Source: Hydractinia symbiolongicarpus (lineage: Eukaryota; Cnidaria; Hydrozoa; Anthoathecata; Hydractiniidae). Taken from it: a stretch of 60,000 nt of DNA. The DNA lies in assembly GCF_029227915.1 (NCBI RefSeq), contig NC_079886.1, positions 5,830,001-5,890,000 of the forward strand, written 5' to 3'. The position numbers were made by a program, and so were the translations under genes. A model generated the notes under the pieces. It worked only from the letters and a program-made list of their open reading frames with translations, searched no databases and was not told the origin of the DNA. Positions 45,366 to 57,518 of the stretch are shown here, piece by piece. Positions within the stretch are counted from its first letter, which is position 1. Every line of letters starts with the position of its first letter.

Positions 45366-46554
45366 AAACATTTCCAGGTTGAATATGAATATCTCAGGTT
45401 AAAACCAACTTTAGTGGTTCCTATAAAATAGTTAGTTAATCTACCTGAGATAAGCAAATTTAACCTTTGCTTACTCAGTCTAATTTCTTGAGACTCGTAT
45501 GGCTTTTAAAATGTTGTTTGTAGAGAAGCGTGCATTAGACATTTCTTGAAGTAATCGTTAAATTTAATTAAGCCAAACATCTCCATTCCACGCATTTATC
45601 TATTTTTTGTCCTTTCACCTTTGTACAAGAAACTTGAATGACCCATAAAATTCAGTTCTCTGAAAATCAACTGCGTTTGTTTACCAATGGAGAAATAGTG
45701 CGTCACTACAGAATCAAAATATCATACATTTAAATCGAATAATGCACTTCCCACCAAAGTTTTTAAGTATCAACTGGTGATAGACAAGGGAATGAATTCT
45801 GAAATACTCAACATATAATTGAACCTAGGAAAAAATTTCTATCCTCTGGGTTAAATTTTAAACAAATTTGTCATTCTGTTAGTCAAATTTGCGTCCGGTA
45901 ATTACACTTTTTTTCTATAGACAATAAAATCTTTCTCACAAACACACTAATTAAACCTACAATAGAATAAATAATAGATATTTTTAAACAACTTCCCTCA
46001 TCAAGTTCTTTTCTAGAATTCGCACTTCCTGCAGTTTTAGATGACAAAACACTAAAAGAGAACTTATCAATAATAAGAATTTGCCACAGTGGATATTGAA
46101 TTTGTTGTTAAAAAATGATTCGTTTTTTATTGCTTCAAAATGTTGTGTTTTGTTGTATTTTTTTTTCTTCGCGACTGTGCTTAAAATAACTTCGAAATCA
46201 TAATCTAGTGAATTCTATCTGTTGGCAATTACCTTGCGCAATTTACAGTTAATTTTAATTTATAGTTTCCATAAACAAGGTTTATTCTGTCTCTTAAAAA
46301 ATTAATTGCACCTTCCACCACAACGTGATGTTTAGAAACCAATAAAATTTATTTCAATGGGAAGTAATTTCCTGCCTAGTTTGATATTGATTGTCGCGAA
46401 ATGAATGCATGAAATATCGTGCAGAAAAACTTTTAAAAGATGAACTTTTAATTCTTTAGAACACATCAAAGTAGTCAATGCAATAATACTTGGAAAGTAC
46501 TTTTTTTGCTTTTAAAGTCACAATTATTTTAACCGAAATTTTATTAGCAATGAT
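45366..46554. other. intergenic
   Basis: No gene seen. AT-rich unique-looking DNA with no recognisable repeat. Confidence 0.35.
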
Positions 46555-46643
46555 TAACCTCGTCCCCAGCGCTCTTTTTTTCACTTGTTGATATTGGGAT
46601 GGCGTTTCTTGAAAGCCATCCCAATGCCCTGGGGAGGAGGTTG
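46555..46643. repeat. short inverted-repeat element (CCTCGTTCCC family)
   Basis: TAACCTCGTCCCCAGCGC at the left and GCCCTGGGGAGGAGGTTG at the right. Inside, GGGATGGC is followed by GCCATCCC, giving a second internal hairpin. One of the cleanest copies, 89 bp. Confidence 0.75.
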
Positions 46644-47790
46644 AAGCGCTAATAGCTCTACAGTGTACAGTGTATCTTAATTTGCTTGAATTGCCGCTTC
46701 TTTTCTGTTTTGAACTAGTAGTTTGGAGCTAAAAAATTGACCTTTAGATTGACAAGAAGGCTACCTAACAGTTGCTTAGAATAAAATCCAACTATTCAGA
46801 AGTTAAGGACTATAGAAATTCCTTTGCCATTGTTTTTTATGTTGGTGAATTCTAACATAGCAACCACACAGCTTATAAAAATACTTGTATATATAGTAGT
46901 AGGACTTTTGCAGACTTTGTGTCCACACATTAGTAACCAAACAGCTATTCGAATACACACAACTCACTTAATATTTATTATTTCCTACACACTTCTATAC
47001 TGCGTTTACACTTATACGGATTCAAAGTAAGTATCCAATTCAAACGAAACGTGTTGGTTTGAAAACAGAAATCTTTTATTCGTTTTCATCTGTTTACACT
47101 CATGTGGCAAAACTTATAAGTGTTTTAAATTGTCAGCCTTCGTATTACACCAAAGTTATTTAGATATATGCGTTTTTGTATGCTCATATTGGAAAATTTA
47201 AACGATATAAGCACAAATTAAAAGGAATCTATAAAGAAATTTTTCGGAAACTTTTTTATTTTTATTTTTTAATATTTTCATGTTAAATCTCTATAAATTT
47301 GCAAGATCTAGTGCAAAGACTATCGTTGTAAATTTCTATTTTGGTAACTCGACTCATAAAAAGCCCCCTTCCCACTTTTTTTATGATAACTTTTGAAGTA
47401 CGCCTTATTATGGGCTGGAATTTTCTGACTTTTCATTAAATTTAATAAGCTCCACGAATATATAAATTTTTTTGACATGACGTCACACCTGTTGTCATGG
47501 TGACACATCTGTCAACAGGTGGTACATAAAAAACTTAATTTTTTGTAGAAATTGTTTTACATTCATTTTATGCATTTATATGTTTTTTAAACATTTTTAT
47601 TTGTTTATGGGTTATAATCTTTTACTATATGTCTTGGATTAATTTTTAAAATTTCCCATATATTGAATTTTTCTATTTTTGATGATGACGTCATCGCTGA
47701 CAGAATGACGTCATTCAAATTTATTTTGTCTTAATGTTCCAATGATTAGACAATACCATATTCCCTTCATCGTTTTTGGAGGGAGTTTTT
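46644..47790. other. intergenic
   Basis: No gene seen. A patch with two TGACGTCA-type sites (about 47682-47715: GATGACGTCATC, AATGACGTCATT) may belong to a degraded copy of the poly-C-bearing repeat whose end follows at 47797-47855. Confidence 0.35.
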
Positions 47791-47796
47791 TAGCCG

Positions 47797-47855
47797 CCCC
47801 CCCCCCCCCCCCTTTGGCTTCCCAGAGCCCTCAAATAGCCCGGACTGAATGGGGT
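47797..47855 (+). repeat. poly-C tract and terminal fragment of the GGGTTAA family
   Basis: Sixteen C are followed about 27 nt later by AGCCCGGACTGAATGGGGTTAA, the family's right end. An opposite-oriented left-type end, TTAACCCTATTTGTACCGAA, appears near 48829-48848. Confidence 0.6.
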
Positions 47856-50800
47856 TAATTTCAGCACAGAAATACAAGCACTGTATGTTGTTTATAAGTT
47901 TCAAATTTCTCATAGATAACATGACCCTTTTGAATATTGGAAAGATTACTTGGAACAAAAAACGTAGTAAACAGTGAAAACAGAAGACGTGACATTCAAC
48001 AGTAATGTCTACTAGCAAAGAGGAAGAGTTTACACTATCTATGGAAAGTCTGTTATGTTTCAATAACATCAGCGAAATCGAGCCTTTATGGTGTCTTTAT
48101 GGTGATGTAACCTATATTTATACTGATACAGAATGTGTATAACTTTAATGTGGTATTTATTCATAATTTAAACAATTGGACCAAGTTAAAACATATATGT
48201 ATAGCTACATTGACAGTTAAAAAACGAATGTCATTTTAGAAAACGTAGTTTGTTGTTTAGAACGTCCAGCCGCCTTGCAGTGCCTCATCATCTCCTTCCT
48301 TTTCCTCCGCCTTCTTATCCTCTTACCCCGCCCTCCCCCTCAAATAGAGTGGGCACCTCCCATCTTGAAATGTTTGATTTATCCCTCATTATGTTAAAGC
48401 TACATTTACACTGAAAGTTTTTGCGCATAACAGTTTCACTTCTTTTCCACGTTAAATATTTATTTTTATTTTTGAATGCGAATAGAAAAAAGCATTTTGC
48501 GGCTGTGATAAATAGTGAAAACGCGTCGCTACACAGTTTGTCTGTTTTAGTGTGAATTGAGCATTATCACAGGTACGCCCTTGGTGATCATTTGAGGACG
48601 AGCGATTATTTAAACATGGATGTGTCATGCCTTTATTTCGTTTTTATCCGAGGTGCTTGTTTGAGCATAGGCGATTATTTGGAGAATAATAGGGTTAAAA
48701 ATGGCTAAATAATTATTAATAAAAGAGCGGCGGCGTTTCTGGGCCTCTCCTTTCTGACTTCTTTTGTTTGATTCGTGCATAATTACATGAATATGTTGTG
48801 TATTTTTCAGGTAGGCTTCAAGGCTGGTTTAACCCTATTTGTACCGAATGGAAAGGGTCTCAATGTCCGTGGGCTATTTGACTGGACATAACTTTTATTC
48901 AACACGTAATCGAGCGCAGAAAATTGCCTTAACTTTTATTTGACATTTAGGCCTTGTAACAAATAAATTACTTTTTTAAAGGAATACTTTACTGGGGTAT
49001 TGAACTTTTGGACATGAGTAATTTTCTGCTAAAAATTATTTAAAACATATATATTGGTTACCAGGTGGTTACCAATGTGTTGCTAAGGAGATATGGGTCC
49101 CGTATGGGTCCTGTATTTTATCCATTTCTAAAGAGATATGGATAAAATGCAAAACAGACTTGAAGGAAATATTGATCAGCGGAATGGCGTCATTAAATTG
49201 TTTTCAGTCTGCGAACATCTTTGTATGCCAAATTCTACAATGTAAGTCCAACATGAATCAAGGCTGTAGCATCAGTAATGCTTGAAAAATTCAAATTGGG
49301 AAAATGACATATTTTGAGTATGTGTGACGTCATCTCTAATCTCTGTGACGCCATCAAAATAAATTTTTACCTAAAATCTGTCTGTATTAACACTTTATAC
49401 GAGTATATAAAGTTTCATCACCTGAAATATATGTCAGGTCAAAGCCAAGAGAATGAAGGAAATATGAATAATTTTGAAGAATCAGTTCTTGCTTCTCTTC
49501 CCGTATTTCGTCTAAATCGTTTATATGTTGAGAAATGTTGTCGTTAATTGGTTTCATTCCGAACCAACCCAAATAGCAAAAATAAACGATTGATCAAAGC
49601 TAACCAATTAACCACACGAAATCACAAAACGGAAAGAAAGCTGTCAATATGTGATATCTACTTTTAAAAGTTACAAATAGGCGCTATTAAACAAAAAAAT
49701 GTTATTTTGATAAGACAATACCTAAATATGTCAGAATAAACCTTTTACAATAGTTAAAAATCATTATTTATACCTTAATCGGGTCTGTAAACATCTTCAA
49801 TTTTAAATAAATTGCAAGATAGTGTAAAGTCGAGAGGACTAGGTTCGAATAAATGAGCATATGTCACATCGTGCAGAAGGTTTATGAGCTCAGCAGCACA
49901 CCTTCTAAAAGTTTGTTTACTTACTGTTTACATTGTTCGTTGATAAGACGTCTTGTAATAATGACGAAGATTATAACTTAGAAAACATAGAATCGGATAC
50001 TACAGCCACACGACTTCGAACCTCTTGTGTCTCACAAGGAAGAAATTAATAATGATGCAAAGTGACGAGCTGTCTTTTATTGACTCAAAGCAACGTTCTT
50101 AGCAAAATATTTTCTTTTTAAAAAATAAAAAATCTATTTAATAGCTTTTTTAACATTCGTTTCGTCAAAAAACTTTATCACTCGCTTCAGTAAAACAAGT
50201 AAAGTAATTTTTTTTTTATTTCTTTTGCTTTTCTGAGTACGTATAAAACAAAAAAGAAAAAAGTGATATATTGGAGTTTCCCTTTAAACTCGCAACATAA
50301 CATTATTTTCTCAAAGGGAAGATTCTGTGACCTTTTCAAACGCGATTAATCCGTGTTCCCGAATTTTTCGGATGTATCTGAAAATCAGGAAAATAATTGA
50401 ATTCTAAGCAGATAGTGATACTTTGCACAAATTTCATGACTTTCATGACGTACTCTAAATGATCCTTTTATTTGAGCATGCCTATCAAAGGGAGTGGATG
50501 ATTTTCAATTCGTCGATCAAATTTGATATGCTGGCTTACAAAAGCAACCAGTTAGATCCCCTGTTAAGGACGAATACATTTCCGTTCAAAGATTTTTAAT
50601 GTTTATATGAATTTAATCTAAATATTTTTTCAATTTATCCACTACGACAAAATCATTAAGTTTGTGATTAAGACTGTGGGATATTGAGATTGCGAAGATG
50701 CATTGTTTACTTATATACTGTATCTGTACTAACTTTACAAAAATAAGTTGAAAATGTTAGGCAAAGTATGATGAATTTCGGTTTGCGGATGCAAACAACT

Positions 50801-51510
50801 TTGTCCTAAGGGCTCTTCTACGCCTACGATACTTTGACGGAACAGCCATCAGAACATCATAGTTCATCATAGTATAGGATATAATTTAGTCAAGCACCAA
50901 ATCTTTTTACTACACCAAACTCGATTGATACCCTTTTGTAATGTAAATGTAAAAAAACCCACCTCCTTGTGTTGTTTTTACCATTTTTTCTTAATTATAC
51001 ATACTTCAACTTTCCACATTCTCTTCTAACCTTATAGGTGGTATTTATAGCAGCAGGGAAACAAAAGTTAAGTGGTCAGCTAGACACGTTGTTGTTGTAG
51101 CTTTGTTAATTTTACACAAAGGGAATTTTAATTTTACAATCCTTAACTTTTTCAGGCGCAAAAATTTCTTCAAAATACACAATATCTACGTCATCAATAT
51201 TACGCCATTGTCAATTATACTATTTATACTAATTTTTACGGAAAAGGAAAAGATAGTTTTGCGCCCAAATATATATATATATATTTAAGAAATTAAACTG
51301 ATTGCGCATAGGCGTAATAAAACCTGGTACATATTAGGTGACCAATCTGGAATTTTAAAGCTTGGTATATACTAGGCGTCTAATTTGGCATTGTCTAAAT
51401 AGAGATAATTTCGAAGAGTCTGGGAACGAGAATGACAGTTTAAGTCCATTTCCACAATTTAGACTATCTCTATGCCAGATTTACACAATTTGAATTTTAT
51501 GTGTGCAGCG
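47856..51510. other. intergenic, no convincing gene
   Basis: Open frames are short and AT-driven. Contents include the inverted GGGTTAA-family end at about 48829, a half inverted-repeat element at about 50801-50830 shared with 38680-38710, a (TA)n patch at 51271-51286, and a GGGAACGAGAATG end at about 51421-51433. Confidence 0.35.
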
Positions 51511-51658
51511 CACTAAGGATCATAGGTTACTTTGTTAAATCCAAACACACTAAGGATCATAGGTTACTTTGTTAAATCCAAACACACTAAGGATCATAGG
51601 TTACTTTGTTAAATCCAAACACACTAAGGATCATAGGTTAATTTGTTAAATCCAAACA
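51511..51658 (+). repeat. 37-bp tandem repeat, four units
   Basis: Four near-identical 37-bp units beginning CACTAAGGATCATAGGTTAC. Only one substitution (C to A in the last unit's GTTAA) is seen, so the array is young or homogenised. Confidence 0.95.
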
Positions 51659-53100
51659 CAAAAGCTGCAGTAATTGTTGCTAACATCAATTTGACTATTC
51701 TCCCTGATATTTTGCTACTTTGAAAGATGTATATTAGCTATTTCGTAATTCTGGTATTTTAAAAAGTGCCAATAGCGCATTCGAAACGCTGTTTTGCGTA
51801 CCTACGCCTATGCAGAACCTGCATATCTGCAGCCTCCTGGCTGTGCCGCATTGGCGACTTGTTGGTTCTTGCCAAAATCGAAAAACGCAACATTATTGGT
51901 CACTGATTGTAAACGACCTGAGATACCTAGTGAACTTGCATCAAAAAAGGTGTTTATCTATAACGTTTTTGGAAATTAAAGAAACTACAGAAGAAACGGA
52001 TAAAAAGTAAATTTAGTCAAAAAGTAGTCCATATTTACCTATTTAGATACCTATCCTAATCTCGTTCAGTTCCACAACACTATTAAACTAAGAAAAGTTT
52101 ATTTTGAACATGTTATTTTGTTACTGTGGTATCCGTTGATCATTAGACGCACAGAAACAGCAATTCGAAAATTTTGTAGTTTTTCTTAGGAACTTTAAGG
52201 CTGGAATCTAAGTTTTATCCTTAGCAACTGAAACTGAAGTGTATAATGGAGTTGCCTATAAAAGAAAAAATCAACCGAAATTCAAGCCAAACATTTATTA
52301 GGACTAGAATAGTGTTGAAAGTGTAGCTTATAGGAAAGTTGGTGTAATATTACGCCGGATACCACATCTTTATTTACTAAATTTTGTGCGTACTAGTTTT
52401 CGCAGATTTTGATCACATTCGCAAAAAACTCTGATATATTCTTTATGACACTATTCGCAAAATTAATATCCGCGAAAAAATTAAGCATCCATTCGCAAAG
52501 TTTCTAGCTTATAATGAGAAAAAGTGTAATTTTAACCACACGATATAAAAAACAGAAAGGCTGGCGGTTAAATCATAAGTAAAGGATTATTTAAGGAATT
52601 GACTGCTTACTTTTTCACGTCACTTATTCGTGAAAATTTCTTCGCCCTGCCAAATTTTCTACCCACGGAAATAAATTGTGTAACACAAGCGAACTTTTAT
52701 CTCTAGGACGTATATGCTGACCAATTTAACACAAGAAATCTTGCGAATTTACATATGTGAATTGTTCCAGCGAAAGTGATTGTGTAGGGCGGCAGCCACG
52801 GGCAATCAATCATTTGCAACCTTTTTTAATGAAATTAAAAACAAACGAGTTTTAAAACATATCTGTATGTGGATTCTTCCACAGATTTTAAGAACTAGTA
52901 TATATACATCTAATGATTAACACAACACGTCAACTTCAAACAATTTTAATGCATTACGTTCTTTCTATGTACTTTTCGAAGTTATACTGGTTCTAGATAC
53001 TGCAAGGAATACAATTGAAATGTCAAATTTATACGTATTACAAAGACTTGACACCTTAATACTGTGTCTGTATAAAACTGGTGACAATGCATACCCAAAC
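51659..53100. other. intergenic downstream of INIP
   Basis: No gene supported; the overlapping open frames at 51794-52010 look like chance. AT-rich, with several TTCGCAAA/TTTGCGAA words around 52390-52510. Confidence 0.35.
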
Positions 53101-53415
53101 TCAATCCTTATCCTCTATTCGTGGAATCACCGGTAGAATTGGGTTACCATGTTGCGAATCCTGTGCTATAAAATATCCTGATGAATGATTAGAAGCATAT
53201 TCCAGTGCAGTTCGTCGCGTCATAGGAACTTGATGCATTCCGTCTGAATGCACACGGGGATCGTGCTTAATCGGTCGAGATGAAATGTGAGAACTGTTTG
53301 AAGTTGACGTGCTGTTTCCACTTGACTGTTGCAGTAGTTGTTGTTTCTGCTGGTGTAAGTCCTGCAATATGCTTTGTCGGTTTCTTAGGTCGGAATGACC
53401 AACATGGTATGACAT
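53101..53415 (-). CDS. INIP: INIP, SOSS complex subunit C
   Basis: Small adaptor of the SOSS complex, which joins the INTS3 scaffold and a single-stranded-DNA-binding OB-fold protein in DNA damage repair in the nucleus. 104 aa, the same length as human INIP, in one exon. The N-terminal helix is recognisable (RNRQSILQDLHQQKQQLL, 11-28), followed by a Ser/Thr-rich linker. The diagnostic C-terminus HSSGYFIAQDSQHGNPILPV (77-96) is close to the vertebrate sequence, ending near PRIED. The ATG at 53413-53415 is preceded after 6 nt by an ATTTTTAG acceptor, so the mRNA's 5'UTR would be very short. No sign of damage. Confidence 0.93.
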   Translation of the reverse strand: MSYHVGHSDLRNRQSILQDLHQQKQQLLQQSSGNSTSTSNSSHISSRPIKHDPRVHSDGMHQVPMTRRTALEYASNHSSGYFIAQDSQHGNPILPVIPRIEDKD

Positions 53416-53423
53416 TTTTAACT

Positions 53424-53984
53424 AAAAATGTAAAACATGTTATTACCAGTCATATGTCTTGTGCTTGTTTGGTTGGGAGGGCACACTTCACTGAATGGTC
53501 GGCTTTTGCATTACTAGTACATATGTTGTAGCTATAAGGAAGGTGGTAATATTTGGGGTTCTTCTTAAATTATAGGTATAATAGAAGTAATCATAAAAGT
53601 TAAGAAGGAGGGTACTAGTAATAAACTGAAGTGATTGGATTATTATTTATGTCTGTAATTCAAACTGTATGGACAGCCCTATATCAACACAATGTCTTTG
53701 ATTCTTAACTATTCATTAGCAAATTAAATTATTATGTTTCTTTCATTTCACAACTCTACCAAAAATTCCTCTCAATGTGGATAATTCAGGGCAGGTCTAA
53801 TAAGAGGGGGTGAGTGTTTTAATTTTTAATATGGGGAAAACATTTGGTTACAACAAATGGGAAGTATTTGGGATGGTAGTTTTATTCTACAGATCAGATA
53901 TTTACATGCAAACTTTATAATCACATATATTTTAGGTACTTATATGTCCAATCTTCACCTTATGTTGCCTTGTGAATGACCACA
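53424..53984. other. intergenic upstream of INIP
   Basis: Apart from the acceptor at 53422-53431 (minus strand) in front of INIP, no feature is recognised. Confidence 0.35.
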
Positions 53985-54110
53985 TGGCATGATGAAAACA
54001 AAGCTAGCCATTATTTTTAAATGTATAAATAACTGGCAAAATTCTTGTCAGATTTTTTTCTTACATAAAATTATCTTGGGAATGATCAAATAACCATAGA
54101 AACGAGATTT
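53985..54110 (+). repeat. dispersed repeat, 'CATGGAAACGAGG' family copy
   Basis: Matches 3095-3230: AAAGCTAGCCATTATTTT, 'TAAATAACTGG', 'TTATCTTGGGAATGATCAAATAA', CATAGAAACGAGA. Confidence 0.6.
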
Positions 54111-54504
54111 TATAAATAACTGTTTTATAACTGTTTTTTAATAGAGTTTCTAAGTATTCCATGGCACATTACAGTCACACCCCATGTTTTGCATAAATCC
54201 AGTATTAATTAATTGAACATGTAGCAAAATCTCCAAAGTTTGGTGTTGTCATCTAACATTAGGTTATCAAGAGTAAGGAGGTGAAAACTATAATTGTTCC
54301 ACATAATGTTCTGTGCTCTACCTATAAGTGAAGTTAACACACTGACCTTTTATAGTTAAATTTTTACATAATAACTTGAATCTAAAAATAACAACCCCAC
54401 TTTGACAATAAATTAGTACTTTAAGGAAAGCAATTTTTACAAGCTTTTTGTCCAATATATGTGATTATTTATTAATTATATTTGCTCTGTTTTCTGTTAT
54501 ATGT

Positions 54505-54532
54505 TATATATATATATATATATATATATATA
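54505..54532 (+). repeat. (TA)n microsatellite
   Basis: About 14 TA units. Confidence 0.9.
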
Positions 54533-54879
54533 ATCTGCTTTATTCCCAATCAGATTTCGAAATACAATTTCATAACAAGTTTTAAAATTTCAAAATGAAA
54601 ATGTAGTTCCTGAGAAAGAAAAGTTTCACTTTTTGTGTGCAAGATTCATTATTTACTCAAGTGTACTAAATTTACTAAAGTAACTAAGTGGTGGCACTAA
54701 TCTAAAAATAAATGTCTTATTTGTTATGCGCAGTTTCATTTTTTGTGCTAGTGCACTGCATTCTTTCATTCACAATAAATAGATTTTCTCTATTATTCTT
54801 ATTTGAACGACTATGACAAATAACTGTGAACCCACCTCTACGAAAAGATGGTCAATGTTGTGTACGGTCCGGCTCCTAG

Positions 54880-54940
54880 GATTGTTGTTAAATGTATAAT
54901 GCAACCGAAATTTTATAGCTATAAAGGTTCGACTGTACAT
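54880..54940 (-). repeat. possible transposon end, GTACAGTCGAACC
   Basis: On the minus strand this reads GTACAGTCGAACCTTTATAG, in the style of pogo/Tc1-type termini (CAGT..GAAC). The partner end was not found. Confidence 0.35.
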
Positions 54941-54966
54941 TGTATGCGACGTAATGAAACTCTGAC

Positions 54967-55125
54967 ACATCTATAGCCTTGTTTCCATGTTATTTGATCA
55001 ATGTAATGAGACAACTTCATAACAAGAAATTTGACATACATATAACAGCCTTGATGATGAAATGCCTCCTTTATAAATTACTTACACTTGAAATTGGCTA
55101 GCCCTGTTTCCATACCATATTTGTC
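54967..55125 (-). repeat. dispersed repeat, 'CATGGAAACGAGG' family, inverted copy
   Basis: Reading the minus strand from 55120 gives GGTATGGAAACAGGGCTAGC, 'TGTAAGTAATTTATAAAGG', 'TTATGTATGTCAAATTTC'-like, and at the far end GATCAAATAACATGGAAAC. Order matches 3073-3230. Confidence 0.6.
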
Positions 55126-55361
55126 ATTATAACCAGAAGATTTGATTTGAGAACCTTGCATGGAAGAACCCTTTTTTCAGGTTGTTTACATGTCAAATTA
55201 TCGTTAATAAAAACCATCCAGTCCAAACCTTTTAGGACAGTTTCCATCTGTAAAACTGGTCAGCAGCAAAGGAGAGTACATATAATAATTATCTGGTCTG
55301 TAAAATAATACTACTCCCCCAAACACTAACCCAATTAGGGTACCCCATGTTTTTAACTAAA

Positions 55362-55643
55362 CAGGGTTCGAATTAGAAAGGTGAAGCTGGTTCACAAAAA
55401 TTTTGGCACTCTGTAACAAAGTAAACCACCATATAGATGTGGCCTGGGAACACCTTAGATCAATTACTATTTTTCTATCGGCGTTCTAAATTCTTAAACT
55501 TATAAAATGCGATCTCAAAAAGCATTTCTATCGCTCTTTATAAATATTTGATTTGCGATTTTATCATTTTCTTTGCAAATTGATTCGCAAAAATGGTATT
55601 TAGAATCGCAAATTGCGAATTGGGACTGCTAATTCGAACCCTG
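55362..55643. mobile_element. hAT-like MITE, 282 bp
   Basis: The perfect 15-bp terminal inverted repeat CAGGGTTCGAATTAG / CTAATTCGAACCCTG bounds AT-rich non-coding DNA with repeated TTCGCAA/TTGCGAA words. CAGGG ends are typical of hAT elements. The flanking 8-mers (TAACTAAA and CCTGGTAA) do not match, so an 8-bp target duplication is not visible. Confidence 0.7.
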
Positions 55644-55855
55644 CCTGGTAATCTCCCTACATCTGTTCACTCACAGCCTTTCCGTGTTTTCTTTTGTTTT
55701 ATTTTAACCAATCAATCCAGTGGTGCTCAAACCAATTCCTAGACTCTGCAGAGAATACTAAAATTTTCTCTGGTGAAAAAAAACCTTAACTTTACCTACG
55801 TTCGTTTTATGTCTTGAATAATAATAATATTAGATATATCGTATATAAACTGGCC

Positions 55856-55967
55856 TGCCCTGATTATGTTCCTTTTATATGTGCCAAATAATATTTTTTG
55901 AGTAATAAGCCTGTTCTGATTATGTTGCCCTGATTATGTATTTTCTGCTCTGTTCTTAATCAGGGCA
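55856..55967. repeat. inverted-repeat element with TGCCCTGATTA ends
   Basis: TGCCCTGATTATG at 55856 and again, direct, near 55926; the inverted TAATCAGGGCA at 55957-55967 closes the element. Confidence 0.55.
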
Positions 55968-56737
55968 AGCTGCCGTACTTAATCAAGGCAGCGTTTATAT
56001 TCCAAGCAGAACAACTCCATGCAACTTCCAACGGGCCACACAGTGTGCAATTCTCCTAAATTTCCCCCACATGGTTTTGGGTGATCCGGGATGGTAACAT
56101 TATTAACTCGCCCTTATTCAATCTCTGCCATAAAGTGCGAGAGTTATAACTATATATAATCTTTATAAACATTCTCAACTCATCTACAGTTACATGTCCA
56201 ATCATTAAAAAAGAGAACAAAAAGTATGAAATCTTGTATAAACGCGATGTCTATGACTTATAATTTTCTGATCTCACACATTCTCATTCTCTCGTTCCAG
56301 CTGAATGTGCCATTTTAAAAGTATCAGAATGGCGCGCTATAAACACCATAACTTAGCATAAAGCGCCGTTGATAACAGAAAACACGTTTTTTCATCGCTT
56401 CTGGCCAACCCAAACATATGTGACGTGCGTACTGAGCGTGGTTTCTATAAGCTGCTATACGGAGTTTGGTTTAGCTATACGGAGTCTGCCAACGAATGTT
56501 CTTAAAGTGGAAATATTGCAATATATGACTTGTCACATTCTTGTTCCCCAACACCATGGTTTTAAAACTATTTCCGAAAAAAATAAAAAATAATCACCAT
56601 AAAGAACAAGTTAAAAAGACAAGCACGTCATTTTCCTACTTTTTATCCATGGTAAACATACAGGGTATATTGTAGTTATACGGAAGTGTGGGAACATTAG
56701 TTTGATTGCAAAAAAAGGATTATGGCATACAGATTAT

Positions 56738-57001
56738 GAGATACCGAGAGTATGTTATGAAGAATTCGCTATGGGGAGTATGCAGAATTTGCTATAAGGA
56801 GTGTGCTAAACGGCCTATGCTATACGGAGCATTCTATACGGAGTATGCCATACGGACTGTGACATGCTTCATATACGAAGTATGCTATACGGAGTGTGAC
56901 ATGATTACTATACTGAGTGTGACAGGCTTAGTATATGGAATGTGAGATGCTTAGTATACGTAGTGTGCCATGCTAAGTATGCGGAGTGCGACATGCTTGA
57001 T
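56738..57001 (+). repeat. decayed tandem repeat, CTATACGGAGTGTGACATG
   Basis: About a dozen degenerate units of roughly 20 bp, consensus near GCTATACGGAGTGTGACAT, in uneven spacing. Isolated units occur upstream at about 56453-56490 and 56670-56690. Confidence 0.75.
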
Positions 57002-57222
57002 AGGAACAGAATTCGATGAATTGTTAATGAGTTGAGGTTTACAATGGCTGGTATAAAAAAAACAAAATTTTAAAGTTACATAATAAAAAGTCATTGATAG
57101 TATGGTTAGTTTTATTGCATACAGAAACATACAAAACAAAGTTATAAAGCTTAGAATGAATATAATGAAAGCCATAAAAATAAACTTCATACAAAACGCA
57201 AATAGTAAACTACATCATACAG

Positions 57223-57275
57223 TAGAACTGCCGGTAACTCGAACACCGATTAACTCGAACGTTTATTGAATGGAA
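57223..57275 (+). repeat. pogo/Tigger-like transposon end
   Basis: ACAGTAGAACTGCCGGTAAC, then TCGAACACCGATTAACTCGAAC. A CAGTAGAAC start with repeated 'TAACTCGAAC' is typical of Tigger/pogo termini. No matching right end or transposase is seen. Confidence 0.5.
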
Positions 57276-57518
57276 CTGTTATCTACGGTAATTGGTACTC
57301 TGCATGCTTGTCTCATATTTTAGACGTTTTTCTTCTTACACAAATTATTTGCTTGTTTTAGGCACAATTTTCTAAACTGGAATAGCTCAGAGTAAATAAG
57401 AATGCTTAGTTTAGACTTCGACGCTCATGCCGCATTCGCTAATGTCTAGCCAAACCAGTCTCAGCATTATACCCTCAAAGCTGTCTGCGACGCTCGCGGC
57501 TTTGAGTTATTTAAATAT

